Positions 1 through 9,260 of a stretch of DNA of 64,000 nt are shown in pieces. The stretch spans positions 79,419 to 143,418 of the forward strand of contig MGPE01000015.1 of assembly GCA_001797335.1 (NCBI GenBank), written 5' to 3'. Every line of letters begins with the position of its first letter. Within the stretch, counting starts at the first letter, position 1. The stretch is from Deltaproteobacteria bacterium GWA2_38_16 (GTDB lineage: Bacteria > Bdellovibrionota > JACOXK01 > 2-02-FULL-40-11). The position numbers and the translations under genes are program-made. Below the pieces are notes generated by a model. That model saw only the letters and a list, made by a program, of their open reading frames with translations. It was not told where the DNA came from and searched no databases.

Positions 1-4
1 CCCT

Positions 5-1816
5 GTGTTTTCTTATACAGCAGCACTGCTCCATGAAAATACGTTAATTATTGCCACCCCTCAAAGTGGGATTGATTTTGTTAATATGAGCGATCTTTCA
101 ATTGTAAGCCACATAGAACATCCCAATTTAAGTGCACTCTCCCTTTTACCGTATAACAATAAAACTTATGTAGCAGCGCTTGAATCGGGGAGAGAGAAAA
201 GCACCCTTTATATTTTCAGTAGTCATCCTGAGCCAGACATCAGTCATCCTGAGCAAAGCGAAGGATCTCTCCTTCTCTACTCACGTGAGCTCCCTTATGA
301 TGACGTCATGGCTCTCGCCATCACCCAACCCTATACCCTACACTGTGGAGATCATCGGCAGTATATTATTCTTGTGGCTTTGGGAAGTCCTCTATCCGTG
401 TGGTCTACGGATGATATTTTTTCATCAAGACCCTTCAATTTTATTTCCCACATATTCAATTACCAAAATACTAACCACCTGGACTTACATACCTCTTCTG
501 GTACCCAAGATCACATAAGCGACACTGATCACCTCTCTCTTGTCTCAATCCTCGGAGAAGCCAAAAAAATTCCCCTTCGAGAAGTCTTGTCCCAGGCTTT
601 TTCAAACCGAGATCAGCTCATTGCTGAAACCAAAGAAAAACATGAGCAAGGGATTAAAGAATACGAACAAAGTTCACAGTACCTGTGGGTAAAGATGTTT
701 AATATTGTCGATGGAATTCTTCAAGGCATTCCCCTCGACGATGACATGATTCCCACACTCATTAATTCAAAACTCATTGGCACCACTCCCAGGCTGATGC
801 TTAAAGACGATTTAAAAAATAGAGGGCTTCTTGAAAACTTTACTCAAGAAGACTATCAACGATTTAGTACCGCATTAAATCGTCCCCATCATGCGGCCGA
901 GTTCTTATCTACGGCTACTATTATTGCTGCTCCTGTTTTGATCAAAGGACGGCAGTGGTATCGAGGATATCAAGCCGCTAAAGCACGACAATTAGGCACC
1001 ATTGGAGAATATACTAGAAATCTTCTTCCTCAGGCAGCCAGAAGTGCTATTCCAGAAGTAGCGGCAGGAGCTGGAAAGGCATTGGAACGCCTCTCTCAGG
1101 CTGAAGCTCTCTGGACTCGCCCTTTTTATGTAAAGGTCGGCACTAAAACACTGGCTCTCGTAAAACAAGCCTTTAATCTAGAAACCGTTAAAATGTTTCC
1201 AAAAGTTCTTTTGGTGACAAACGCCACATGGGGATTTAGTGAAGTAGCCAACCAAGTTAAAAAACATGGCTGGGAAGCCACTCAATGGAATTTGGGACAA
1301 ATGACGTATAATGGCGTTTTTATTAATACCTTGACAGGCGCCATTATGATCATTTCTGCCTATAAGATGAATCAAGTTTGGAAAACCGTGGCCATCATTG
1401 GAACCATTGATGTAATCTCTCCCATCGCTCAAAAAATTGAAAATCGAGCCATTCATCATGATCCCACGAGAGCCTACGATCCCATGCAACCGACGTTTGA
1501 TAAAATGTATCTAGCTTTTTTTGCGCTTCCCAAAAGCCAATTGAACTACTACTTTCAACCTAAAGCCGTTAATGCACTTAAAAATCATGGTGCCCCAGCA
1601 TGGGTCCATGAATGGGTGGTCCCTATTGGCATGAATACCACCAGTGAATTTTTGGGAAATGGCGGCTATGCGTGGTCTGTCGAATGGGGAAAAGAACATC
1701 TTCACACGTTGGGAGATCCTGGAATTGAAATGGATCAATTTGATCTTCAAGAATTCTTAAATGCAAACATCCAGCTTCCCCCCATTCTCGAAGAATCCCC
1801 CACAGAGAATCAGTAA
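5..1816 (+). CDS. hypothetical protein, probably 5'-incomplete
   Basis: The frame is open to the left edge of the window and the track start is a GTG at base 5, so the gene very likely begins upstream. I do not recognise the family. The N-terminal ~150 residues are strand-rich and could be part of a propeller-like fold. The middle is helical, and residues ~400-470 contain two or three hydrophobic segments (for example around TLTGAIMIISAYK) that look membrane-embedded. Residues ~73-89 (SSHPEPDISHPEQSEGS) are encoded by a copy of the interspersed GTCATCCTGAGC repeat, which sits in frame in a likely loop. It ends 18 bp from a convergent lipoprotein gene. Its function cannot be inferred from the neighbours. 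Confidence 0.6.
   Translation: MFSYTAALLHENTLIIATPQSGIDFVNMSDLSIVSHIEHPNLSALSLLPYNNKTYVAALESGREKSTLYIFSSHPEPDISHPEQSEGSLLLYSRELPYDDVMALAITQPYTLHCGDHRQYIILVALGSPLSVWSTDDIFSSRPFNFISHIFNYQNTNHLDLHTSSGTQDHISDTDHLSLVSILGEAKKIPLREVLSQAFSNRDQLIAETKEKHEQGIKEYEQSSQYLWVKMFNIVDGILQGIPLDDDMIPTLINSKLIGTTPRLMLKDDLKNRGLLENFTQEDYQRFSTALNRPHHAAEFLSTATIIAAPVLIKGRQWYRGYQAAKARQLGTIGEYTRNLLPQAARSAIPEVAAGAGKALERLSQAEALWTRPFYVKVGTKTLALVKQAFNLETVKMFPKVLLVTNATWGFSEVANQVKKHGWEATQWNLGQMTYNGVFINTLTGAIMIISAYKMNQVWKTVAIIGTIDVISPIAQKIENRAIHHDPTRAYDPMQPTFDKMYLAFFALPKSQLNYYFQPKAVNALKNHGAPAWVHEWVVPIGMNTTSEFLGNGGYAWSVEWGKEHLHTLGDPGIEMDQFDLQEFLNANIQLPPILEESPTENQ
222..269 (+). repeat. interspersed GTCATCCTGAGC repeat inside a CDS
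   Basis: Two partial head-to-tail copies: GTCATCCTGAGC, then GTCATCCTGAGCAAAGCGA continuing into AGGATCT. The same unit occurs at 13975 and, as a full hairpin, at 32756. It is read in frame as SHPEP..SHPEQSEGS. Confidence 0.8.
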
Positions 1817-1834
1817 TAATAGGCCTTTCAAAAC

Positions 1835-2566
1835 TTATTCTACAATAGCCGTCAGCTGTGCAGGAATTATGATTTGAACATATACTTTTTCTGCGGAATT
1901 TTTCTTGCTCCTTGCCAATACTTTTGAATCTATTTTTACATCATATGTTGGGATCTTCTCACCTTTATCCTCAAGATCTAATCTAAGCTGAGCAGATATT
2001 TTTTCCAAAATTGCATCTGGATTTCTTGAAAACATCAATTCTGTCATCTTTTTAATAGCAAGAGGATTTGCATCAAAAATAGCATACCCTTCTTTAAAAC
2101 CACTCAAGACATCCGTTTGAATATCTATTTCTGGCTCTTCCCCTTCTTCTTTTGATTCTTTTTTAGTGATAATATTTAAAACAATCTCTTCATCATTTAA
2201 GGCAATTTCATACAACACTTGCTCTTTAATTTTATCTTTTGAAACCTTAAATGCTTTTTTATAAGCCTTTTTCAATGTGTCTTCAACATTGTGCATCTCT
2301 GAATCAGAAAGCGACATGCCCTCGGTATCTATTTTTAGGTCAATAGCATCGGCATCAAATACAATCGTATATTTCCCCATCATGCTGTGAAGTTTTTCCA
2401 CTAAAAGCGGATTTTCCTTTGCCGTTTCTTTTTCAGATTCAATGAAATTTTTTTCTAAATGCTTTTCAATAGCGGGGCTTTGATTTTCTGAAGAATTACT
2501 TCCACCACAGTTAACCAGTAGAAAAGACGTCATCAATACAAACAAAAATATTTTATAATTTTTCAT
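1835..2566 (-). CDS. predicted lipoprotein, function unknown
   Basis: A 243-residue protein beginning MKNYKIFLFVLMTSFLLVNC, a type II signal peptide with lipobox LVNC, so it should be exported and lipid-anchored. The mature part starts with a Ser/Asn/Glu-rich linker, followed by a charged domain of mixed helix and strand. I recognise no catalytic motif. AGGAGG lies just upstream of the ATG. The gene stands alone between a convergent hypothetical and the end of the fatty-acid operon. Confidence 0.7.
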   Translation of the reverse strand: MKNYKIFLFVLMTSFLLVNCGGSNSSENQSPAIEKHLEKNFIESEKETAKENPLLVEKLHSMMGKYTIVFDADAIDLKIDTEGMSLSDSEMHNVEDTLKKAYKKAFKVSKDKIKEQVLYEIALNDEEIVLNIITKKESKEEGEEPEIDIQTDVLSGFKEGYAIFDANPLAIKKMTELMFSRNPDAILEKISAQLRLDLEDKGEKIPTYDVKIDSKVLARSKKNSAEKVYVQIIIPAQLTAIVE

Positions 2567-2701
2567 ACATCCTCCTTTAAAGAGTTTTATTTATATATTT
2601 TGACAAACAGGTTTACTCTTGTGCAAAAATAGTGCCGTCTTTATTTAAGCTTAAAGATAATACAAAGGATATCTATCTTTTAATCACGGTGACAATTTAT
2701 G

Positions 2702-3502
2702 TCATTTCCCTAAAAACTTAGGGGGGCGTTTTTGGAGGAAGGCTTTAACGCCTTCTTTTTGATCTTGGGTTTCAAAGGTTTTAGCGAACGCCTCGCACTC
2801 AATTTCAAGCGCATCAGCCATTTCCTTATTATATCCCTCATCAATGGCTTTTTTGGCTTGAGCCAAAGCAACGGGTCCTTTTGTTAACATAAGCTTTGCT
2901 GTTTTCATGGCTTCATTCATGAGTTCTGATGCAGGGAAAACTTTATTTGCAAGACCAATCCGAAGCGCTTCTTGGGCATCAATCATTCTTCCTGTAAAAA
3001 TAAGTTCTTTGGCCATGGCTTTTCCAATAAGACGGGTAAATCGCTGAGTGCCACCAAAACCAGGAATAATTCCTAAATTTACTTCGGGTTGGCCAAATCG
3101 TGCCGTATCAGATGCATAGATAAAATCGCATGCACAGGCTAATTCACACCCTCCCCCCAAAGCAAATCCATTGACCACTGCAATCGTTGGCTGATTTAAA
3201 CTTTCAAGTTTATTAAAAACACTTTGTCCAAAAGTAGCAAATTGAATGGCATCATTGACCGTCATGGTTTCAAATTGAGAAATATCAGCTCCGGCCACAA
3301 AAGCTTTATCCCCTCCTCCGGTTAATACCACCACCCGAATCGTTGTACTTTTAGTAATCACATCTAATACAGAAGAAAGTTCCTGCATTAAATCTTGATT
3401 AATGGCATTTAATACTTTGGGTCGATTCAACGTTAGAATGCCAATGCCGTCTTTTTCTTCAAAGGTTATATTACGATAACTGCTTGTCTGATTTATACTC
3501 AT
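2702..3502 (-). CDS. enoyl-CoA hydratase (crotonase family)
   Basis: Hydrates 2-enoyl-CoA to 3-hydroxyacyl-CoA in beta-oxidation or butyrate-type metabolism. The crotonase fold is clear: LTLNRPKVLNAIN near the N-terminus, oxyanion segment AGADISQFE, and the two catalytic glutamates in GGGCELACACDF and FGQPEVNLGIIPGFGG. The track start at 3529 is rejected. The ATG at 3502 (MSINQ) has a strong GGGAGGGG site directly upstream and reduces the overlap with the preceding dehydrogenase gene to 32 bp. It is the last gene of a four-gene operon and gives ~266 residues, normal for the family. Confidence 0.93.
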   Translation of the reverse strand: MSINQTSSYRNITFEEKDGIGILTLNRPKVLNAINQDLMQELSSVLDVITKSTTIRVVVLTGGGDKAFVAGADISQFETMTVNDAIQFATFGQSVFNKLESLNQPTIAVVNGFALGGGCELACACDFIYASDTARFGQPEVNLGIIPGFGGTQRFTRLIGKAMAKELIFTGRMIDAQEALRIGLANKVFPASELMNEAMKTAKLMLTKGPVALAQAKKAIDEGYNKEMADALEIECEAFAKTFETQDQKEGVKAFLQKRPPKFLGK

Positions 3503-4343
3503 AGAATCCCCTCCCTGATTTTCGTCCATAAAATCCAGCTTCTACATATTTTTTAAGAAGTGGACAGGGACGGTATTTAGAATCTCCTGTATCACGATAC
3601 ATCACTTCCATAATAGCCTGTGCTGTATCAAGCCCCACATAATCTAACAACTCAAATGGCCCCATGGGAAAATTGCATCCCAATTTCATGGCCGTATCAA
3701 TATCTTCAACTGTGGCCAATCCCTCTTGAAGCGCAAACACAGCTTCATTAAGCATAGGAACTAAAATACGATTGACAACAAAGGCAGGCGCATCTTTGGC
3801 TTCGATAAATGTTTTCCCCATTTTTTGAGCTACTTCTCGAACCGTTTTAAACGTGTCGTCTGAAGTCCTTAAACCCCGAATCCCTTCTACGAGTTTCATG
3901 AGCGGTACAGGATTCATAAAATGCATTCCTGCTATTTTATCCGGACGTTTCGTAGCTGCTCCCACACGCGTAATAGAAATAGAAGAAGTGTTAGAAACTA
4001 AAATGGCCTCTTTTTTACACACTTCATCTAATTTTTTAAAAAGATCGAGCTTAATTTCTACATTTTCACTGGCTGCTTCAATGACAAAATCACACACTTT
4101 AAAATCAGAAATCTCGGTTGTGGATTTAATTTTTTTTAAGATATCTGATTTTTGGACATCCGTTATTTTCCCCTTTTGAACAAAACGAAGTAAACTTTCT
4201 GTAATAGCCAGCATTCCTTTTTCTAATCTTTTTTGATCCACATCTAAAAGCAACACATCAAAACCAAAGCTCGCAGCCACCTGAGCAATCCCATTTCCCA
4301 TAATGCCTGCTCCAATCACCCCCACAGTCTTAATTATCGGCAT
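3471..4343 (-). CDS. 3-hydroxyacyl/3-hydroxybutyryl-CoA dehydrogenase
   Basis: NAD-dependent oxidation of (S)-3-hydroxyacyl-CoA to 3-ketoacyl-CoA. It has an N-terminal Rossmann motif GAGIMGNGIAQ, the catalytic His in HFMNPVPLMKLVEGI, the NTSS segment, and the C-terminal helical dimerisation domain ending GRKSGRGFYEY. Its 290 residues match stand-alone Hbd/PaaH-type enzymes. It overlaps the upstream fadJ-like gene by 14 bp and the downstream crotonase, so translation is probably coupled. The operon therefore has two enzymes with the same activity, here and in the FadJ-like fusion, perhaps for short versus longer chains; that split is my inference. Confidence 0.93.
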   Translation of the reverse strand: MPIIKTVGVIGAGIMGNGIAQVAASFGFDVLLLDVDQKRLEKGMLAITESLLRFVQKGKITDVQKSDILKKIKSTTEISDFKVCDFVIEAASENVEIKLDLFKKLDEVCKKEAILVSNTSSISITRVGAATKRPDKIAGMHFMNPVPLMKLVEGIRGLRTSDDTFKTVREVAQKMGKTFIEAKDAPAFVVNRILVPMLNEAVFALQEGLATVEDIDTAMKLGCNFPMGPFELLDYVGLDTAQAIMEVMYRDTGDSKYRPCPLLKKYVEAGFYGRKSGRGFYEYKSDKQLS

Positions 4344-6450
4344 AAATTTTTCCTCCTTGGGCTGCTAAATTTTTAAAATAAGAAGCAGGCTTAAATCGTT
4401 CTCCATAACGACGATGTAAAATATCGAGTTCGCTTACCACTTTTTCAACGCCCAGTTTATGGGCGTATCGCATGAGTCCTCCTCTAAACGGAGGAAACCC
4501 AATTCCAAAAATCATGGCCATATCCAGTTCCCCAGGACTTGCCACAATTTTTTCTTCTAAACACAAGGCCGCTTCATTAATCATTTGAAATACCATCCGA
4601 GTTTCCCACTCATCAGAAATATATTCTTGTTCCTTGGGTTTAAATCCAATCACTGAATAAATCGCTTTATTTTCAACTCTGCGCTTTCCTTCTCTTTTAT
4701 AAAATCCTTTTTGATTTTTATTCCCATAGTAACCGGCCTGAATCACCTGATCTAAAATGGGATGCACTTTCATCCGATCCCCAAAAGTCTGATGCAATAC
4801 ATGCGCGGCTTTTTGTGCAATATCAATCCCCACGGAGTCTAACAGCGTAAAGGGCCCCATGGGCATTCCAAAATCCAGCATCACATCATCGATGATGGAA
4901 GGAGCAATCCCTTCTTCTAAAAGATACGCGGCTTCATTCATATAGGGCATTAAAATTCGATTTACCAAAAATCCAGGTTTATTTTTCACCACAACAGGAA
5001 CTTTTCCGAGTTGTTTTGTAAGTTCAACAATGGTTACCACCGTCTGGTCAGAGGTTATCGGATCTACAATAATTTCTACCAACGGCATTTTATGAACCGG
5101 ATTAAAAAAATGCATCCCCACCACTCGGTCTTTATACTGACACTGAGCTGCAATATCTGAAATAGAAAGAGAAGAGGTATTAGTAGCTAAAATAGCATCT
5201 TTAGAAACAGATGATTCCAAAGCTGAAAATAATTTTTGTTTTACCGCTAAGTCTTCCACCACGGCCTCAATAACCAAGTCCACCCGTTTAAACCCTCGAA
5301 ATTCTGTTGTTGGCCCAATAAGAAACATTTTTTGATCTAATTCCCTGCTGGTTAAATGCCTGCGGTCCACGAGTTCTTGATACAGTTTTCGACAAACCGC
5401 TAATCCTTTTCCCAAAGCCAATTCATTCACATCTTTAAGCCTTACAGAAATATTTTTAAAACTTAAAAGCTGGGCAATCCCGGCTCCCATGGCCCCCGCA
5501 CCGATCACAGCGGAATGCTTTATTTTTTGAAGTTTAAGACTTGTATTAGAAGATCCTGTTAATTTTTTAGTGGCTTCTCTTTGGAAAAAAAGTCCAATTA
5601 AATTTTTACAGGTTTCGGTTTCCACCAATAAGCCAAATCCTTCAGATTCTTTTTTAAGACCATCCGTTAGCCCTCGATCAAGGCATTCATAAATAACATC
5701 CAACGCTTTTAGAGGAGCCGGATAGTGCCCTCTGGTTTTTTGTAGAATCGACTCTTTGGCTTTTTTATAAATAAAACTTCGCCCTAAACGATTTTTTTCT
5801 AAAAGAAGATTCAATAAAGAAAATTTAGATTTTTTTCGTTTTTTCCAAAGCCCTTTTTCAATCACTTCGATTGCTCTGGATAAAAGCAGTTCTTTGGGAA
5901 CCATTTCATCGACTAACCCTGTTTTTAAACACTTGATAGCAGGCCATACTTTGGCTCCCAAAATCATATCTAAAGCGGGCCTAAGTCCCACCACTTCTGG
6001 AAGACGACAACACCCCCCCATCCCCGGTAAAATTCCCAAAGAAACTTCTGGAAGCCCAAGCTTGGTTTTGTCGCTATTGGTAGCAATACGATACGTAAAT
6101 CCCAAGACTAATTCTAACCCACCCCCCAAGCACGCTCCATCAATAGCCGCTACCGTTGGAAAAGGAAGTGACTCAATAAGAGTTGGTAAACGTTGAGCAT
6201 GGGCAGATTTTTGAATTCCTTCTTCAACATTTTGAATCGCCAAAATTTCATTAATATCCGCTCCCGCAATAAAAATATCAGGTTTACTACTGATTAAGAT
6301 CATGCCTTTTAATAGGGTTTGTTTGGAAAGCTCTTTAACAACTTTTTCTAATTCTTCACCCACAGGAGTAGAAATTTTATTAATTTTCTCTCCCTCGAGA
6401 TCAAAGTTCACAATGGCAATATTATTTTTAGTTTCAACGTGAAACGTCAT
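4330..6450 (-). CDS. fadJ: fatty-acid oxidation complex alpha subunit (FadJ/FadB-like)
   Basis: A 706-residue fusion. Residues 1-~190 form a crotonase domain with both glutamates (LGGGLELVLGF and GLPEVSLGILPGMGG). From ~310 there is a 3-hydroxyacyl-CoA dehydrogenase with GAGAMGAGIAQ, catalytic His in HFFNPVHKMPLVEI, and two C-terminal helical domains. It carries out hydration and dehydrogenation in one subunit and works with the thiolase encoded just upstream, whose stop overlaps this start by 4 bp. The length matches FadJ (~714) better than FadB (~729), and pairing with a FadI-length thiolase supports FadJ. The exact E. coli orthology is not proven. Confidence 0.9.
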   Translation of the reverse strand: MTFHVETKNNIAIVNFDLEGEKINKISTPVGEELEKVVKELSKQTLLKGMILISSKPDIFIAGADINEILAIQNVEEGIQKSAHAQRLPTLIESLPFPTVAAIDGACLGGGLELVLGFTYRIATNSDKTKLGLPEVSLGILPGMGGCCRLPEVVGLRPALDMILGAKVWPAIKCLKTGLVDEMVPKELLLSRAIEVIEKGLWKKRKKSKFSLLNLLLEKNRLGRSFIYKKAKESILQKTRGHYPAPLKALDVIYECLDRGLTDGLKKESEGFGLLVETETCKNLIGLFFQREATKKLTGSSNTSLKLQKIKHSAVIGAGAMGAGIAQLLSFKNISVRLKDVNELALGKGLAVCRKLYQELVDRRHLTSRELDQKMFLIGPTTEFRGFKRVDLVIEAVVEDLAVKQKLFSALESSVSKDAILATNTSSLSISDIAAQCQYKDRVVGMHFFNPVHKMPLVEIIVDPITSDQTVVTIVELTKQLGKVPVVVKNKPGFLVNRILMPYMNEAAYLLEEGIAPSIIDDVMLDFGMPMGPFTLLDSVGIDIAQKAAHVLHQTFGDRMKVHPILDQVIQAGYYGNKNQKGFYKREGKRRVENKAIYSVIGFKPKEQEYISDEWETRMVFQMINEAALCLEEKIVASPGELDMAMIFGIGFPPFRGGLMRYAHKLGVEKVVSELDILHRRYGERFKPASYFKNLAAQGGKIYADN

Positions 6451-7739
6451 GACATCTCTCTTTCAATCACCATGGCTCCCCCCTGTCCTCCTCCAATACA
6501 AATAAGTGCTAAGCCATACCGGACAGATCGTCGCTTCATTTCCTTGGCCAACGTTACAACAATCCGAGCGCCACTGGCGCCTACGGGATGTCCCAACGCG
6601 ATGGCCCCGCCATTCACATTTAAAATTTCTGGATTCATTTCTCCTAAGGGTTCAGATTGGCCTAAATAATCTTGGGAAAATTTTTTGCTCGCACTGGCTT
6701 TAAGAACAGCCAGCGTCTGTGCAGCAAAGGCTTCATTAATTTCAATAAGGCCAATGTCTTTTAAGGTAAGATGAGCTCGCTCTAAGGCTACTTTGGCCGC
6801 TGCCACCGGACCAATCCCCATGCGTTTAGGTTCAATGCCAAAAAATCCATAGGACCGAATCGTGGCCAAAGGGGTATAGCCCAAAGCATAGGCTTTTTCT
6901 TTATCCATCACCAAGACGGCCACAGCACCATCGGTAATTTGAGAACTATTTCCCGCCGTCACCGTTCCATATCGGCGATCAAAAAAAGGTTTTAGTTTCA
7001 TGAGCTGGCCCATTGTTTGATTTCTGCGAGGGCCATTATCCTCTGTAATCGCTTTAGAATATTTAGGAGGAATATAGACAGACGTTATTTCTTCTAAAAA
7101 CTTCCCTTCATCTTGTGCCTTTAAAACTTTTTGATGACTCTGAAGAGAAAACTGATCTTGCTCTTCCCGAGAAATCCCCCACTCCCTAGCCAAGACTTCT
7201 GCGGTTTGCCCCATGTTGAGACCACAAAAAGGATCGGTCAATCCTTCCATCAACGCAATCCGAGGCTTTAAATAAGAAAGTTTAAATTTGGTCAAAGTTA
7301 AAAGTTTTTGAAGGGGCGTTTTAGATCTCATGAGTTTATTTAAGAAATCAGCATAAGCCTTTGGAAACATAAGTGGAATATTACTCATGGATTCAGTTCC
7401 GCCGGCCATAATGACTTTTGCAAATCCCAAAGAAATTTTATCAAACGCTTGAGCAATGGATTCCATTCCAGAAGCACAGTTTCGTTGAACCGTATAGGCA
7501 GGGACAAAGCGCCCAATCCCGGCATTTAAGCTAACGACTCTGGCAATATTGGCAGCCTCGGCGGGTTGGCCGATGTTTCCAAAAATAGTTTCATCAATCA
7601 AAGAAGGATCAAGTTCTGTTTTGGCCAGAAGTTCTGAGACTACAATTCTTCCCAGCTCTTGAGCAGGCAACGTATTAAAATCTGTCGCCGCTTTAATGAA
7701 CGGCGTTCTTAATCCATCTATAATAACAGGTGTTGGCAT
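6447..7739 (-). CDS. fadI: acetyl-CoA acyltransferase (thiolase, FadI-like)
   Basis: Cleaves 3-ketoacyl-CoA with CoA, the last step of beta-oxidation. The nucleophilic Cys lies in NCASGMESIAQAF (~residue 92), the catalytic His in GHPVGASGARI, and the second Cys in CIGGGQGGAMVIE. At 430 residues it matches FadI rather than the shorter FadA. It is the first gene of the minus-strand operon fadI-fadJ-hbd-crotonase, with 4-32 bp overlaps throughout. No fadE or etf gene is in the window, but a CCG-domain protein that could take ETF electrons lies at 13.1 kb. Confidence 0.92.
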   Translation of the reverse strand: MPTPVIIDGLRTPFIKAATDFNTLPAQELGRIVVSELLAKTELDPSLIDETIFGNIGQPAEAANIARVVSLNAGIGRFVPAYTVQRNCASGMESIAQAFDKISLGFAKVIMAGGTESMSNIPLMFPKAYADFLNKLMRSKTPLQKLLTLTKFKLSYLKPRIALMEGLTDPFCGLNMGQTAEVLAREWGISREEQDQFSLQSHQKVLKAQDEGKFLEEITSVYIPPKYSKAITEDNGPRRNQTMGQLMKLKPFFDRRYGTVTAGNSSQITDGAVAVLVMDKEKAYALGYTPLATIRSYGFFGIEPKRMGIGPVAAAKVALERAHLTLKDIGLIEINEAFAAQTLAVLKASASKKFSQDYLGQSEPLGEMNPEILNVNGGAIALGHPVGASGARIVVTLAKEMKRRSVRYGLALICIGGGQGGAMVIEREMS

Positions 7740-7805
7740 ATGTCAGGCATAACACTTCTTAAAAACAATTTTCAACTTAAAAAGAATATGCCATAGTGGA
7801 GGAAC

Positions 7806-7895
7806 ATGAAAGCCATTTTAGTATATGCAGCCTGCCTTAGCGTCACCGCACTGGCCACCCTTCTTTTTTATTGCTGTCTTATAGCTCTTAGATAG
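7806..7895 (+). CDS. possible 29-residue membrane peptide
   Basis: Too short for the ORF track. The ATG is preceded by GGAGG (spacing 3) and opens a 29-codon frame, MKAILVYAACLSVTALATLL..., consisting of one hydrophobic span with three cysteines and a final Arg. It lies divergent from fadI and is followed directly by a MITE-like repeat. Composition and ribosome-binding site favour a real small protein, but nothing else confirms it. Confidence 0.35.
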   Translation: MKAILVYAACLSVTALATLLFYCCLIALR

Positions 7896-7904
7896 ATTTT
7901 TTTT

Positions 7905-8028
7905 TAGGCTGTTCAAAAAGGTTCAGATGTTAGGCGCCCGAGGAGATGCGACTGAGGCGTACTTAAACGGTACGTTGAAGGAGAGACGACGAGGGCAACG
8001 ACACAGATGAGCCTTTTTCAACAGCCTA
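7905..8028. repeat. MITE-like element with 17-bp terminal inverted repeats
   Basis: The ends are TAGGCTGTTCAAAAAGG and its inverse CCTTTTTCAACAGCCTA (16 of 17 match). The interior is imperfectly self-complementary, with core GAGGCGTAC...GTACGTTGA, so the whole 124 bp can fold back as a long hairpin. There is no ORF. It abuts the stop codon of the CpXC gene. A diverged relative lies at 47459. Confidence 0.75.
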
Positions 8029-8667
8029 TTAATGTAAGACGCGGGTTTTGTGAATACTGACATACATCCCTGAAGAAATAGGCTCTGTCGCCTTGGCTTC
8101 TTTTAAATCTTCATAATGATGCGAAGCAACCACCAAGGTCTGATTTAATCCTTTTTCAGTGCTTGAAAGGCTAAAGTGCATTTCCTCATCCTCTGGCATA
8201 TGGCGGCTAAAAAAAAGCTTTAAATCCGTCAGGGTTTTTAAAGATTCATCTTCGTTAATAATTTTTAATTTTATAATTTCAATAAGCCGATCGTTGAGAT
8301 TAACATCAAAAATTCTAATTTTTTCCAGCAATTCCTCTCGCCCAAAAACAAGCCTAAAATGATATTTTTTAATATGGTCATTATCTTTTAAATCTTTGCG
8401 ATATTCTTCTTCCAACTCTGCCCATTTGGGGCGGTCGGTTTGAGGAAGCATATGAAACCACAATTTTTTATCACTATCATGATAGAGCAAATTTTTTTCA
8501 ATATACGATTTCTTTTTGCACTGAGGACACTGGACTTGATTGACTTCGCCGCTTAAAAGCTTTGCTTTTAATTCTTTATTTTCTGTAACATTAATCGAAT
8601 CCCAGAGTTTCACTTTGTATTCTCGACCACAAGAACAGGATAACTGGAAGGGGCGATGAATGGACAT
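8029..8667 (-). CDS. CpXC domain protein
   Basis: Residues ~8-75 match the CpXC pattern: CSCGREYKV near the start, the conserved LLSGEVNQVQCPQC segment, and a tract like ..YHDSDKKLWFHMLP. The four cysteines in two CxC/CxxC pairs suggest a zinc-binding fold. The family's biochemical role is unknown. The C-terminal half is acidic and helical without recognised motifs. The gene follows efp on the same strand with 9 bp between them, so co-transcription is likely. Confidence 0.8.
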   Translation of the reverse strand: MSIHRPFQLSCSCGREYKVKLWDSINVTENKELKAKLLSGEVNQVQCPQCKKKSYIEKNLLYHDSDKKLWFHMLPQTDRPKWAELEEEYRKDLKDNDHIKKYHFRLVFGREELLEKIRIFDVNLNDRLIEIIKLKIINEDESLKTLTDLKLFFSRHMPEDEEMHFSLSSTEKGLNQTLVVASHHYEDLKEAKATEPISSGMYVSIHKTRVLH

Positions 8668-8676
8668 AAAGGGGGA

Positions 8677-9243
8677 TTACTTTTTCATCCTTTCAATATA
8701 CGTACCGGTAGTCGTGTCAACACGTAACACATCTCCTTCATTGATAAACTGAGGAACTTGTACGACAAGGCCTGTTTCTAAGGTTGCCGGCTTGGTAGAA
8801 GCTGTAACGGTGGCCGATTTAAGTCCAGGAACCGTAGAAGAAACTCTTAACGCTACCGAGGAAGGCAGTTCAAGACTAATGGGTTTTTCTTCATAAAACA
8901 CCACATGAACCATTTGATTAGATACAAGATATGAAGCCAGTTCTTCAATCGTATCTTTCATCATCGACATTTGTTCATGAGTTTTTGGATCCATAAAATG
9001 AAACTCACCTTGGTCTTCATACAAATATTCCATCTCTCGAAAATCCAAAGAAGCTTTTTCTACCCTATCTTCTGATGAAAACCGTTTTTCATATTGGACA
9101 CCCGTAGAAATGTTTCGTAATTTTGCTTGAATAAATCCGCGAAGATTTCCCGGAGTTTTATGCAGCGCATAGGTCACCCGAAAAAGTTCTTTGCCTTCTT
9201 TAACAATCATTCCTACTCTGAGTTGTGTTGCACTAATCACCAT
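8677..9243 (-). CDS. efp: elongation factor P, with Asn at the tip position
   Basis: EF-P relieves ribosomes stalled at proline runs. The KOW-like N-terminal domain and two OB domains are present at the normal length of 188 residues, including the C-terminal GDVLRVDTTTGTYIERM. The loop that enters the peptidyl-transferase centre reads TPGNLRGF. Aligned by its flanking P-G and F, residue 33 is Asn where E. coli has modifiable Lys34, with an Arg two positions later. Beta-lysylation as in E. coli is therefore not expected, and no epmA/epmB or earP gene is in the window. GAGGGAGA precedes the ATG. Confidence 0.92.
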   Translation of the reverse strand: MVISATQLRVGMIVKEGKELFRVTYALHKTPGNLRGFIQAKLRNISTGVQYEKRFSSEDRVEKASLDFREMEYLYEDQGEFHFMDPKTHEQMSMMKDTIEELASYLVSNQMVHVVFYEEKPISLELPSSVALRVSSTVPGLKSATVTASTKPATLETGLVVQVPQFINEGDVLRVDTTTGTYIERMKK

Positions 9244-9260
9244 CTGTATCTCCCTCTATA

